From assembly GCA_036971475.1 (NCBI GenBank), contig JBAIZL010000007.1:31687947-31751946 (forward strand): 64,000 bases of DNA. The letters are read 5' to 3'. The DNA is from Prosapia bicincta. Taxonomy: Eukaryota > Arthropoda > Insecta > Hemiptera > Cercopidae. Of the stretch, positions 36,600 to 48,477 are shown in pieces. The position numbers and the translations under genes were made by a program. The notes under the pieces are model-generated. The model worked only from the letters and a program-made list of their open reading frames with translations. It did no database searches and was not told the origin of the DNA. Position 1 is the stretch's first letter. Each line of letters begins with the position of its first letter.

Positions 36600-36679
<80 letters not shown>

Positions 36680-36736
36680 GATAGATAGAAAGGTTTGTGT
36701 GTGTTTGTTTGTGTGTGTTTGTGTGTGTTTGTTTGT

Positions 36737-36779
<43 letters not shown>

Positions 36780-36810
36780 TTTGTGTTTGTGTGTGAGTGT
36801 GTGTTTAGTG
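36600..36810. repeat. (TA)n - (GACA) - (GT)n compound microsatellite
   Basis: Two (TA)n blocks, a GATA/GACA stretch, then a long (GT)n with GTTT interruptions. Open frames across it on both strands are artefacts of the repeat. Confidence 0.96.
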
Positions 36811-38482
36811 AGAAAATAAAAAAAATGTCTGAAAGTTTTCGTCTTTTTTCATCCTTAAACAGTTCTTCTTGCAGCAAATACATTGCAGGACATATTGGTT
36901 TACAACTTCTTTACTAAAGCCTATGTATTGATTTAATATTATAATAATAAATTACACTCTGTTATATAGTTTAAGGCTAGGTTTCATCTTCCAACATCGT
37001 TTAGTACACACCTACTCACGTGGACGTCAGATTGGATCTGAATCTTAGATCTCAAGGTACGAGACATTAATTAATTTGAAATTATGTCAAAGGAGAATCA
37101 TGCGTTTTAGATAAATTGAAATTCCAGCCTCGAGGATCTCTTACAAGATAAACAGATATATTCTGCATATCTTCATAATATAGTGATCAATATAACAGTG
37201 CTTTAATTGAAACCTAACCTTAAGTTTTTACACACGCTTAGTTATATAATATTACTTCATCCACCAAACATTCCTCAAAGTTAAAATTAAATTCATGTAA
37301 AGCGGAAACCCTCCAAAGGCGAGTTATACTCACGTTAGATGAGTTATTCGTTACGGAGTTTGCCTTACAAATAATTAGTAATTAGTTTTAAAAAAATAAT
37401 TTAAATGGTCTTTAGGCCTTTCACCTACATTTATTTAATTGCCAGGGAACTGTTTAAATTTGTTTAACCAACTAATGATTTTTTACTTTTAAAAAACGTT
37501 TTATTTAAACAATTGAAACGTTTTAGTTGTCATTTATAAACCTATGGTATAATAAACAGTGTATGCTATGACGTGACCAATAGGTTTAACTTAATTTTCT
37601 TTAGTTATTTCGACAAAATTATGTAACCAAAATTATTTAAAATATACTACTACTTATTTCTAGTTAAATTTGCATTCTTATAACTCATAACAAAACATTA
37701 TGAATCAGCTCATAAAACGTTTAGTTGTATTATACGCTATGCTCCTAGGATGTGATGAAAAGAGAATGCGGTCGGGATACGTATCTTTCCTGTTATATCC
37801 TTTAAGGAGATTAGAGAGGGGGAATAACATGGCATTCCCTTCATTGGATACCAAAGGTATTCCAGAAGTAATCTATAGATGAGGCGTAAGCAGAAAGTTC
37901 TGAAAACGCTAACATCAACCCAGGGTGCTGTACTCAATTAAGACAATATTCCACGACTTAGTTAAGCGAAATCTCTGGTTGTGGTTTATTAGAAAAATAT
38001 CCATTGGCTATTACAAGATAATAGCACAAGCTTTCAAAAAGTATAGTATTCGTGAAAACACAGTAAAATGTATAATGTCAGTATTGTTAGTTTAATATTG
38101 ATTAGATTAGGTTTTAAAATCGAATTAATTAATTAATTAATTTTAAAATTTTTAAACTATGATGTAAATGATAAATTTATAACGAATTCCCAAATCATAA
38201 ATAAAATTGTATAACAATAGTCAATCACTGGTGGTTAGACTTTATTTTGGTTTCATAAATTTTTTAGAAGGAGAGTTTTCGGCTGCGGGGAATAGAAAAA
38301 TATTGTAATTTCCTTATTGTAAGGGGCATTAAGGCTTCTGGTGAAGAATGTAAGGTAAGATCATGAGGCACGTGTTTGGGGGTGGCAACCCACTGTCAAT
38401 CGGGCTCCTAAAGAGCTTAAAGTCGAATAGAGATTTTTTATTGAAATTTGGAAGGGTTGTAAGAAATACTTTCATAGATAGT

Positions 38483-38524
<42 letters not shown>

Positions 38525-39103
38525 CTGAACATAGTTTTAATTAAATTTAATTTAATGAAAAGGAATCATGAATATCGCTTATTTGATTGAAAGGGGTTGA
38601 TAAAATTTTGATCAATTTCATAAGAGGGTGTTTACTATTTGAAATTTTCGTTAAAATGAATTTTTGATGTTATTAAGGAAAGTTGAAGTTTGCTTTTCCT
38701 GTGAATTATTTGATAAGGGGCAACAACTTGAGGGGTGCCTTTACTCAATCCATTTTCAAGAATGCTTATCAGTCGTCTTACAGGCGTAGGCTCTGACTCA
38801 GTGTGCCTAACTTGAAACTGAAATCTCTCCCGTAACAATTACTACACAATTGGCACAATAGGGAATGTTTTTATTACTGTAAACTATGACTTCAAGGCCA
38901 CTGTGGAAATCGCTCCCATTACACAATGTGTGTAATGTTCTTATAATTATAATAAAAAGGTTGAGTTTGAAAATAATACACAGAACTTTCTTAAATCAAT
39001 TATAATACTAATGAAAGTGGAGCCACCGTCGCAGTTGGATGTAAATGTTGTAATGTTAAAAATTTAAAATTTGTGAAAAACATTAATTGAATAAATTAAA
39101 TTA
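36811..39103. other. AT-rich sequence, (AG)n at 38486-38523
   Basis: Only short frames (about 60 codons) without recognisable motifs. Apart from the (AG)n microsatellite no repeat or element was identified. Confidence 0.45.
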
Positions 39104-39929
39104 CAGTAAACTCCCGATTATCCGTGGAATAGGGTGGCCCGGCAACGCCGGATAACTAATTCCCCGGATAATCCGCTATGAACAAAGAATACGCAAAACG
39201 ATCGATAATTGATTATTATGCCATAAGTTACACAAATAATGACCCCGGTTAATGCAACTCACAAATAATCTTCAGAGGACAAAATAAATATAGAAAATAA
39301 TTTAAAATGTCGATGTATTTGACGGATTATAACATGTCATTTATATGTCTAACTATTTACAATACGTACATTAGTATATGTTAAAAGTAAGTATGTACAT
39401 ATGTAATTTCCTTTATACATAATACTTTCACTTTTTAACAAAAAAATCTGTCACTTTCGTCTGTTTTTTTGTGAGCATTGATTTAGCTTTAATGTGCGAT
39501 CTAAGTTTCTTGAGAACCATCTTGTGTCACAAAGACATAAAGATCGATAATGTATATGACAGACATGGATAATGCATATGCCTAGCTGACATTTGTTTAC
39601 AATCTTACAATACACATTAGGTTTTCGGGCGTCCAAGCATTTTGTCATTCTCTCTTATATACAGTAGTCTGCTCGCCCCTTTTATTTCGCTGGCCCGTGT
39701 CGGGATGCTTCCCTTTCAATGTAAAAATTAGTACTTACATATTTACATATCTATTCCCTTCATCTAAACTTCTATTAAGCCTTATATGTATTTACGTCGT
39801 AATTCACCGTTTGGAATATTAAACACATGCATCTGATTGGAATAAAAATTGGATATTTGTAAAACAATGGCAGACCCCGGATAATCCGTAAACCGGTTAA
39901 TCCGCCCACGGATAATCGGGAGTTTACTG
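39104..39929 (-). mobile_element. Internally deleted pogo/Tigger-type DNA transposon
   Basis: The ends are inverted repeats: CAGTAAACTCCCGATTATCC at 39104 and its exact complement at 39910-39929. A TA dinucleotide lies immediately outside each end (39102-39103 and 39930-39931), as expected for Tc1/mariner/pogo insertion. The terminal sequence, with repeated GGATAA/TTATCC motifs, is typical of pogo-like elements. At 826 bp it is too short for a full transposase, but a relic of the transposase tail is present on the minus strand. Confidence 0.88.
39428..39520 (-). pseudogene. pogo/Tigger transposase C-terminal relic
   Basis: The minus strand from 39520 reads MVLKKLRSHIKAKSML, then TKKQTKVTDFFVKK and a stop at 39428-39430. 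A basic K-rich tail ending in K-Q-T-K-x-T-D-F-F is the usual C-terminus of Tigger-like transposases. An in-frame stop lies upstream, and the DDE domain is deleted, so nothing active is encoded. Confidence 0.55.
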
Positions 39930-40214
39930 TATTTCCAAACCTTCACTCATATTTCTGGTCGTTTGGGTGACAATAGATTAAACAAAGGAGTTGTAATATC
40001 TCTAGGGATACAATTCCATTGTCACTATTTCTTTTGGGTAATAGCTGACAAGACTGGTCAAATCCCGACTTTTTCATTTTCACATAATATTTAAAAAATT
40101 CTAAACAAAAAAAAAGTTGTTTTAAATATTGCAACAATAAATTTGAAAATATACTAATATAAGCTTAAGGCACAAACACCTATCACATTAAACTAATTGT
40201 AAAAAACAAAAAAA

Positions 40215-40830
40215 ATTAAAGTCAATTCCAAACTGTGGTAATTACGATGTAATTTTTTTAGTTACTTTTTTTTGTAATTACAATTAATATAAATGTGTGT
40301 GTAGATATGACAAAATCACAATATTTATTGGAAAAATAGTAAGAGAATATTCATGCAATTTTCCATTTCCCTCTCTATACAATATGTGGTGTTGGACTGT
40401 TATTCTTGTTTGTTACTATTTATTCGCTTCCATTTCTAATTTATGAAGCTGATGGTGGTCTACAACTTCTCATTCTATCCACCTCTTGTAATGCTTCACT
40501 ATTGCAAGGAACCTTTTTCTTGTAATTTCATATACATCTTGAAGTAATTGAATTTTAGCTAAGAAAAGTTGGCACAATGCCAAAGTGCTGAAATTTAAAC
40601 ATGTAAAGATTCAGTTCGAATCCAACCAAATGTAAACTTTTTTTTTAAATTTCATTAATGAATAAATATTTGGAAAACTATATTACTATCCATTGTCATC
40701 CACTACACGTTAAAAAGAGTATTGAACTCGATTGGATGAATAAATACGTATTTTACTAACGGTGCAAAATTTATACAAAATATATACAGTATATAAGGAG
40801 AGTGTGAGCTAATAGAAGGAATTGAATAAA
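40215..40830 (+). repeat. Composite dispersed repeat with tRNA-like boxes, copy 3
   Basis: Head TTAAAGTCAATTCCAAACT, body with CAATTTTCCATTTCCCTCTCTA and TTTGTTACTATTTAT, A-box-like GTTGGCACAATGCC at about 40568, B box CAGTTCGAATCC at about 40612, and tail TGAATAAATATTTGG ... GGATGAATAAATACG ... GGAGAGTGTGAGCTAATAGAAGG. One of the more complete copies. Confidence 0.75.
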
Positions 40831-41045
40831 AACTGAATGTTTCATTATAACATAGATCACTATTTTATTCTACAATACATTATTATACACATGTTTTGGA
40901 ATTTACAAGGAAAGCTGTCGTTTTATGAATACATTTTATATTGTAACTTAATAACCAATCGGCAACGGTTTCACCGATGTAGTAACAGGGTACATTAGGA
41001 TAAAAAAGTATTTTATTATATTTTTATAATCAACCTTTCACAATC

Positions 41046-41093
<48 letters not shown>
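41046..41093. repeat. (TA)n microsatellite abutting a B-type fold-back
   Basis: About 24 TA units ending within five bases of the fold-back start. Confidence 0.96.
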
Positions 41094-41097
<4 letters not shown>

Positions 41098-41295
41098 TCA
41101 AAACAACATAGGTTATTCAAATACAAGAATATTTATTAATTTATATCCAAAGCTTTTCGTTGGCAAACAGTACCAACATCATCAGGAATGAAAATCATCA
41201 CCAACCTCCTTGTTGGTACTGTTTGCCAACGAAAAGCTTTGGATATAAATTAATAAATATTCTTCTATTTGAATAACCTATGTTGTTTTAAATTA
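41098..41295. mobile_element. B-type fold-back element, copy 1
   Basis: Left arm 41098-41178 (ACAACATAGGTTATTCAAAT ... CCAAAGCTTTTCGTTGG) and right arm 41211-41290 are near-perfect inverted copies around a ~30-bp centre. The left arm read on the minus strand carries a complete hammerhead-like core; the right arm keeps stem II and GAAA but lacks the CUGAUGA box. A second copy is at 61130-61335. It looks like two opposed PLE-type termini with no interior. Confidence 0.78.
41145..41189 (-). ncRNA. Hammerhead ribozyme-like motif, B type
   Basis: Minus strand: stem I AUUC with GGAU (four pairs including a G-U); CUGAUGA; bulged U; stem II GUUGG with CCAAC around a 9-nt loop; GAA; palindrome AAGCUU; predicted cleavage after the next U (41149). 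The core is complete. Stem III alone can form at most one or two pairs, so a dimer pairing through AAGCUU seems more plausible than a monomer. Confidence 0.65.
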
Positions 41296-43109
41296 TTAAA
41301 CAATAAAAGGTATTTTATATTTATATTTTATATATATATATATAATTATCATTTTATTATATAATATTATATTATTATATATATATTATTAATATTATAT
41401 TAATATTTCGATATTTTATGGCATAGAAAACATTCAACTTTTACATTTAGGAACAATATTATATGTACCTCTGTATCCTGAACAAGAAAAAAACACTTTG
41501 GCTTGCAAATATGAATTTTTCCGGTTCGCTAATCATTTTGCCCTATTTCTTTGTTGCTATGGTAACAATGACAGCGTATTATAATTGTTAGGGCCGTGTC
41601 CAGATTTGGAAATTTCGTGTTTTATTTCAACTCAAAGCACTGAGAGGGTTAAAATTTATGTAAATTTAAAAACTTTTTTCAATGTTCGTAAATTAGTTTT
41701 ACTTGAAAATCAATTTATAAATTAAAATTTTTAAAACAAAGTTCAAATAACTTTAACCCCGACCAACTCTTTTGTTATGAACGAAGAAGCATTTTATTTA
41801 ACGCCCATCTAATTAGTTTCTAACAGTAAAATTAAACTTTTAAATTAATTTTATTAAGAGAGATATTAACATTCAAACAATAGGACTGAATGCAATGAAT
41901 CAAATGAACAAAAAAATAATAAAGGAGTATTGTTTAAACAAATGTGTTGATTCGAAACTTCAGTTCATTTATAGAATTAAAAACAAAATGCGATTTTAAG
42001 GAAAAGAAAGTAAATAAATTAGGTACATATAATATAAAAATCATAATACAATGATTAAAATAAAATGAATAAAACATTATTGATAAAATTATTATTAATA
42101 AAGTCTATTATTCATTAGAAATTAAGTGGAATGTTTACGAATTAAAATAGTAACATTATTGAGAAGAATCTGTTTGACTTGACAAAATCTTAAAGTAAAT
42201 TTAATTAAATAGTTAGAATAAGATAAACTATGTCGATGAAAGATTCGGACAGCCTTGTGTCAACCATACAATGCGCAATAAACAAGAAGTCAAAATATAC
42301 AATTTGAGTGACTAGGACAGAAACACAATTTAAAATGACTAAACACGGGGAAATATGTAGTTACGACTGTCTTAGGGCTTCCTATAGTTAAAACAATCAT
42401 TAGAAGTTCAGGATAAGAGATTTCCTAGTACAGAGCTGTTTTAGCAGTTTAAGTAAAAGCTGGTGTTAGTTGGGCTTTAGGGACGAAATCCAAATCTGAA
42501 AACGTAAGGACTTAGAAAATAGCGAACAAGAAACATCCAGCAACTCAAATAAAAATCACGTATCAAATATTTTAAAAAATCAGTAGTATATAGTTAATAT
42601 AGTATAATATAATATAATAAATTATAATATAATAAATTATATTATAATACAATGTAATATAATATTTACTTAATAATTTTATTAAATATTATAAATTGAA
42701 ATAATTATAACATTGTATTATGATATATTTATATATATAATATAAAATTGTTTTTACGAGGTAGCAAACATATTCGATTAAAGTTGACTTCGGTAAAATT
42801 TAAACTTTAAGTTGTTGGATAATTTCAATTTTACCCTTGAAACACTTAAAATATTTACAACCAACAGTTTCAGACCACTTGCTGGATGAGTACTTATTAT
42901 AGGTTATGTAGTTATTATAGGAAGGAACATTAAATTCTCTTTCATTAGAAAATGTTTAGTTATTTTATATTAACCATTCGTTCTTAAACTATACCAAGTG
43001 TAGTAATATTTTAACATCTATATAGGCCTATTGGTTATATTATTATTAGCTTTATATAGGCTGTATGTAGAAAACTAGTGAAAAGAATCATATTTTCTGC
43101 TAATTTGAT
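41296..43109. other. AT-rich sequence, nothing recognised
   Basis: Includes very AT-rich stretches (41320-41400, 42590-42740) but no frame longer than about 60 codons and no element. Confidence 0.45.
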
Positions 43110-43720
43110 TGGCGTTTTAATAAATTCCATCTATTAGCTCACACTCCCCTCTATATAGTTCTTGCACAAATTTTCAGTAGTTAATAAAATACGTTTTTAT
43201 TAGGTCAATCAAGGTCAAATATATTTCTTTTAACCTATAGTGGATGACAATTGATGTTAATATAGTTTACAAAAATATTTATTCAATAATTAAATCATAA
43301 ACATTTCGATGATTTAGGTCAGATTAAAACTGAGTATCTTCATGTTCAAAGGATGTATATGATTTTATTTGCCGCCATATAGTTGCTATAAAAACCCCAA
43401 TTGCACTTCCTTAAACTGTTGGCTTGGTTAATACAGAATATCATAAATAATGCTCTAGGGTTAAAAATAAATGAAAATAATAAATTAAACAAACTTTATT
43501 AACGGTATCAATTGGTTCACAAAACCGAAAATGCGAAAGGAAAGCGAAAAGAAACCACAGCAAAATGCAAGCGAAGAAAAAAAGAATTATATACACAGCA
43601 GCAAACAAAAATAATAGTCCAACTTCATACATAGAATGAAATATAGAAAACTGTAGAGAAATTCGCTTTCTACTTTGCCACTTAATATTGTTATTAAGTT
43701 AGAATGATGTAAGTAGGAAT
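43110..43720 (-). repeat. Composite dispersed repeat, copy 4
   Basis: Minus-strand copy: tail first (TAGCTCACACTCCCCTCTATATA, TTCTTGCACAAATTTTC), then a decayed B-box region near 43320 (CTCAGTTTTAATCTGACC), then the body with GATACCGTTAATAAAGTTTG and GGCAAAGTAGAAAGCGAATTTC. The A box is not recognisable. A 63-codon frame in the body is not kept in other copies. Confidence 0.7.
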
Positions 43721-44134
43721 TACATTTAAGAGTTTTTTTTTATTTTCCTTGTTATTCTTTCAAATTAATCAGTTACTTGAATCTCACCACTTATCTGCGT
43801 CAAGAATTGTGTAAATAGCTAAGGTTAAAGGAGGAGGAATTGGGAATCCAAAAAGATCTAAGGTATAGTGCAACACATCATACCTGAAGTAGATAGCCCT
43901 TTATTAAGATGATTACACAAGTCTCTACTCGTTAGATCAGTTAACAGGAGAGAAAAGACAATAAATGTGAGTTGGGATGGAGATAGGGGTATGGAGAAAA
44001 ACTACCTCTTGGTTCTAGGAATAATGAAAATGTATCATTGTGTTGGTCGTTCTTAAAGTAAATTAAGAATTAAAAAAGATAATAAAAGCATTAAATTTTG
44101 TTTTGGAAAAATACATTTGAAAAAAATAGATTTG

Positions 44135-44139
<5 letters not shown>

Positions 44140-44203
<64 letters not shown>
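44140..44203. repeat. (TA)n microsatellite abutting the satellite-bearing element
   Basis: About 30 TA units with one interruption, ending directly at the left inverted repeat of the element at 44204. Confidence 0.96.
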
Positions 44204-44206
<3 letters not shown>

Positions 44207-44247
44207 TAAAACAACCTCTCACCACAAATTCGACAAATTTTATTTTA

Positions 44248-44290
44248 TCCTTATGTACATTTCGATTACAAAGTAATCATCTTCAGAGGT
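44248..44290 (-). ncRNA. Hammerhead ribozyme-like motif, C type, left copy
   Basis: Minus strand: stem I CCU with AGG; CUGAAGA (44286-44280); bulged U; stem II GAUUAC with GUAAUC, six perfect pairs, loop UUU; GAA; eight-base palindrome AUGUACAU (44260-44253); predicted cleavage after A (44252). A complete core with strong stem II. Stem III is a loop-less palindrome, so dimer formation is the likely active form if any. Confidence 0.68.
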
Positions 44291-44307
44291 ATTTTATAAA
44301 TAGCTAC

Positions 44308-47300
44308 GCCACAGTTGCTTCAAGTTGTTCTCAACATGACTTCTCAGTCAAAAGAGCATAATAAGTTTCATTACGCCACAGTCGCTTCAAGTTTTTGTCA
44401 ACATGACTTCTCGGTCAAAAGAGCATAATAAGTTTCATTACGCCACAGTTGCTTCAAGTTGTTCTCAACATGACTTCTCGGTCAAAAGAGCATAATAAGT
44501 TTCATTACGCCACAGTCGCTTCAAGTTTTTGTCAACATGACTTCTCGGTCAAAAGAGCATAATAAGTTTCATTACGCCACAGTTGCTTCAAGTTGTTCTC
44601 AACATGACTTCTCGGTCAAAAGAGCATAATAAGTTTCATTACGCCACAGTTGCTTCAAGTTTTTGTCAACATGACTTCTCGGTCAAAAGAGCATAATAAG
44701 TTTCATTACGCCACAGTTGCTTCAAGTTTTTGTCAACATGACTTCTCGGTCAAAAGAGCATAATAAGTTTCATTACGCCACAGTCGCTTCAAGTTGTTCT
44801 CAACATGACTTCTCGGTCAAAAGAGCATAATAAGTTTCATTACGCCACAGTTGCTTCAAGTTGTTCTCAACATGACTTCTCGGTCAAAAGAGCATAATAA
44901 GTTTCATTACGCCACAGTTGCTTCAAGTTTTTGTCAACATGACTTCTCGGTCAAAAGAGCATAATAAGTTTCATTACGCCACAGTTGCTTCAAGTTGTTC
45001 TCAACATGACTTCTCGGTCAAAAGAGCATAATAAGTTTCATTACGCCACAGTCGCTTCAAGTTTTTGTCAACATGACTTCTCGGTCAAAAGAGCATAATA
45101 AGTTTCATTACGCCACAGTTGCTTCAAGTTGTTCTCAACATGACTTCTCGGTCAAAAGAGCATAATAAGTTTCATTACGCCACAGTTGCTTCAAGTTTTT
45201 GTCAACATGACTTCTCGGTCAAAAGAGCATAATAAGTTTCATTACGCCACAGTTGCTTCAAGTTTTTGTCAACATGACTTCTCGGTCAAAAGAGCATAAT
45301 AAGTTTCATTACGCCACAGTTGCTTCAAGTTTTTGTCAACATGACTTCTCGGTCAAAAGAGCATAATAAGTTTCATTACGCCACAGTTGCTTCAAGTTTT
45401 TGTCAACATGACTTCTCGGTCAAAAGAGCATAATAAGTTTCATTACGCCACAGTCGCTTCAAGTTGTTCTCAACATGACTTCTCGGTCAAAAGAGCATAA
45501 TAAGTTTCATTACGCCACAGTCGCTTCAAGTTGTTCTCAACATGACTTCTCGGTCAAAAGAGCATAATAAGTTTCATTACGCCACAGTTGATTCAAGTTT
45601 TTGTCAACATGACTTCTCGGTCAAAAGAGCATAATAAGTTTCATTACGCCACAGTCGCTTCAAGTTGTTCTCAACATAACTTCTCGGTCAAAAGAGCATA
45701 ATAAGTTTCATTACGCCACAGTTGCTTCAAGTTGTTGTCAACATGACTTCTCGGTCAAAAGAGCATAATAAGTTTCATTACGCCACAGTTGCTTCAAGTT
45801 GTTCTCAACATGACTTCTCGGTCAAAAGAGCATAATAAGTTTCATTACGCCACAGTTGCTTCAAGTTGTTCTCAACATGACTTCTCGGTCAAAAGAGCAT
45901 AATAAGTTTCATTACGCCACAGTCGCTTCAAGTTTTTGTCAACATGACTTCTCGGTCAAAAGAGCATAATAAGTTTCATTACGCCACAGTTGCTTCAAGT
46001 TGTTCTCAACATGACTTCTCGGTCAAAAGAGCATAATAAGTTTCATTACGCCACAGTTGCTTCAAGTTGTTCTCAACATGACTTCTCGGTCAAAAGAGCA
46101 TAATAAGTTTCATTACGCCACAGTTGCTTCAAGTTTTTGTCAACATGACTTCTCGGTCAAAAGAGCATAATAAGTTTCATTACGCCACAGTTGCTTCAAG
46201 TTGTTCTCAACATGACTTCTCGGTCAAAAGAGCATAATAAGTTTCATTACGCCACAGTCGCTTCAAGTTTTTGTCAACATGACTTCTCGGTCAAAAGAGC
46301 ATAATAAGTTTCATTACGCCACAGTTGCTTCAAGTTGTTCTCAACATGACTTCTCGGTCAAAAGAGCATAATAAGTTTCATTACGCCACAGTCGCTTCAA
46401 GTTTTTGTCAACATGACTTCTCGGTCAAAAGAGCATAATAAGTTTCATTACGCCACAGTTGCTTCAAGTTTTTGTCAACATGACTTCTCGGTCAAAAGAG
46501 CATAATAAGTTTCATTACGCCACAGTTGCTTCAAGTTTTTGTCAACATGACTTCTCGGTCAAAAGAGCATAATAAGTTTCATTACGCCACAGTTGCTTCA
46601 AGTTTTTGTCAACATGACTTCTCGGTCAAAAGAGCATAATAAGTTTCATTACGCCACAGTCGCTTCAAGTTGTTCTCAACATGACTTCTCGGTCAAAAGA
46701 GCATAATAAGTTTCATTACGCCACAGTCGCTTCAAGTTGTTCTCAACATGACTTCTCGGTCAAAAGAGCATAATAAGTTTCATTACGCCACAGTTGCTTC
46801 AAGTTGTTGTCAACATGACTTCTCGGTCAAAAGAGCATAATAAGTTTCATTACGCCACAGTTGCTTCAAGTTGTTCTCAACATGACTTCTCGGTCAAAAG
46901 AGCATAATAAGTTTCATTACGCCACAGTTGCTTCAAGTTGTTCTCAACATGACTTCTCGGTCAAAAGAGCATAATAAGTTTCATTACGCCACAGTCGCTT
47001 CAAGTTTTTGTCAACATGACTTCTCGGTCAAAAGAGCATAATAAGTTTCATTACGCCACAGTTGCTTCAAGTTGTTCTCAACATGACTTCTCGGTCAAAA
47101 GAGCATAATAAGTTTCATTACGCCACAGTTGCTTCAAGTTGTTCTCAACATGACTTCTCGGTCAAAAGAGCATAATAAGTTTCATTACGCCACAGTTGCT
47201 TCAAGTTTTTGTCAACATGACTTCTCGGTCAAAAGAGCATAATAAGTTTCATTACGCCACAGTTGCTTCAAGTTGTTCTCAACATGACTTCTCGGTCAAA

Positions 47301-47920
47301 AGAGCATAATAAGTTTCATTACGCCACAGTCGCTTCAAGTTTTTGTCAACATGACTTCTCGGTCAAAAGAGCATAATAAGTTTCATTACGCCACAGTTGC
47401 TTCAAGTTGTTCTCAACATGACTTCTCGGTCAAAAGAGCATAATAAGTTTCATTACGCCACAGTTGCTTCAAGTTGTTCTCAACATGACTTCTCGGTCAA
47501 AAGAGCATAATAAGTTTCATTACGCCACAGTTGCTTCAAGTTGTTCTCAACATGACTTCTCGGTCAAAAGAGCATAATAAGTTTCATTACGCCACAGTTG
47601 CTTCAAGTTGTTCTCAACATGACTTCTCGGTCAAAAGAGCATAATAAGTTTCATTACGCCACAGTCGCTTCAAGTTGTTCTCAACATGACTTCTCGGTCA
47701 AAAGAGCATAATAAGTTTCATTACGCCACAGTCGCTTCAAGTTTTTGTCAACATGACTTCTCGGTCAAAAGAGCATAATAAGTTTCATTACGCCACAGTC
47801 GCTTCAAGTTTTTGTCAACATGACTTCTCGGTCAAAAGAGCATAATAAGTTTCATTACGCCACAGTTGCTTCAAGTTTTTGTCAACATGACTTCTTGCTC
47901 AAAAGAGCATAATAAGTTTC
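44308..47920 (+). repeat. 67-bp satellite array, about 54 units
   Basis: Unit: CATTACGCCACAGTTGCTTC, AAGTTGTTCTCAACATGACT, TCTCGGTCAAAAGAGCATAA, TAAGTTT. Two sites vary between units: GTTGC or GTCGC, and GTTCTC, TTTGTC or GTTGTC. Reading the variants in order, the ten units from about 45716 repeat in the same order from about 46788, exactly 16 units (1072 bp) later, showing a recent block duplication. The last unit is altered (CTTGCTCAAAAG). Confidence 0.96.
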
Positions 47921-47962
47921 AATCTGAAGATGATTACTTTGTAATCGAAATGTACATAAGGT
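47921..47962 (+). ncRNA. Hammerhead ribozyme-like motif, C type, right copy
   Basis: Plus strand: CUGAAGA (47924-47930), bulged U, GAUUAC/GUAAUC stem II with UUU loop (47932-47946), GAA (47947-47949), palindrome AUGUACAU (47950-47957), predicted cleavage after A47958. Stem I is weaker than in the left copy: the base before the core pairs, the next does not, because this side joins satellite sequence. Confidence 0.6.
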
Positions 47963-48010
47963 TAAAATAAAATTTGTTGAATTTGTGGTGAGAGATTGTT
48001 TTAACTAATA

Positions 48011-48477
48011 TAAACATTTACGCCACAGTTGCTTCAAAACACAAAATGTTTTTCTGTAGGTTCTATATTGCTATACGGACTATAAACATACTTCTTCCTA
48101 TATACTCCTATATATTCAAGTCTTACTTAAAGTTTTGTGCAATAAAATGATAAAAAAACATAGCTATTACTTCAGAACTTAAAACAACAATGTAATTTGG
48201 TGAAAATAGTTCTATCGTAGTTTTTATTTTAAATGTAATTTCTGTGTACAAAAATCAGCTAAACTAAAAACCAACACCAAACAAATAAATTAAAGAATCG
48301 AACGAAAATTTAATAAGTTATGGCTTTGTCCGACTACGCTTTCTCTGATATTTTCCTTTTCGAATTTGTTACACAAGAATATATTCTGAAAAGACCCGAG
48401 TGATGTTAAGTGTTGATAACCGCAAATAGTGGTTAAAACTGGTGTCTTGGACGTAACCGCAGTGTTGAAACACACTC
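48011..48477. other. Flank with a satellite fragment, otherwise unrecognised
   Basis: 48015-48037 (CATTTACGCCACAGTTGCTTCAA) is a fragment of the 67-bp unit outside the inverted repeat. The rest is AT-rich without features. Confidence 0.55.

Larger units (their letters stand above)
44204..48010. mobile_element. Inverted repeats with hammerhead-like motifs enclosing a 67-bp satellite
   Basis: Left repeat 44204-44290 (ACAACCTCTCACCACAAATT ... ATGTACATTTCGATTAC ... TCTTCAG) is the near-exact reverse complement of right repeat 47924-48005. Between them lie about 54 copies of a 67-bp unit. Each inverted repeat carries a complete hammerhead-like core reading outward. A related decayed end beside a PLE fragment (2641-2765) suggests these are PLE-type termini that captured or generated a satellite. 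There is no coding sequence. A further 23-bp piece of the satellite unit lies just outside the right repeat (48015-48037). Confidence 0.8.

Noticed and set aside
36521..36917. 115- and 120-codon frames on both strands
   Set aside because: They are translations of the (TA)n-(GT)n microsatellite (Tyr/Ile and Cys/Val or Thr/His runs).
44308..47920. CRISPR-like or repeat-protein reading of the 67-bp array
   Set aside because: Units are contiguous with no spacers and contain stops; 67 is not a multiple of three.
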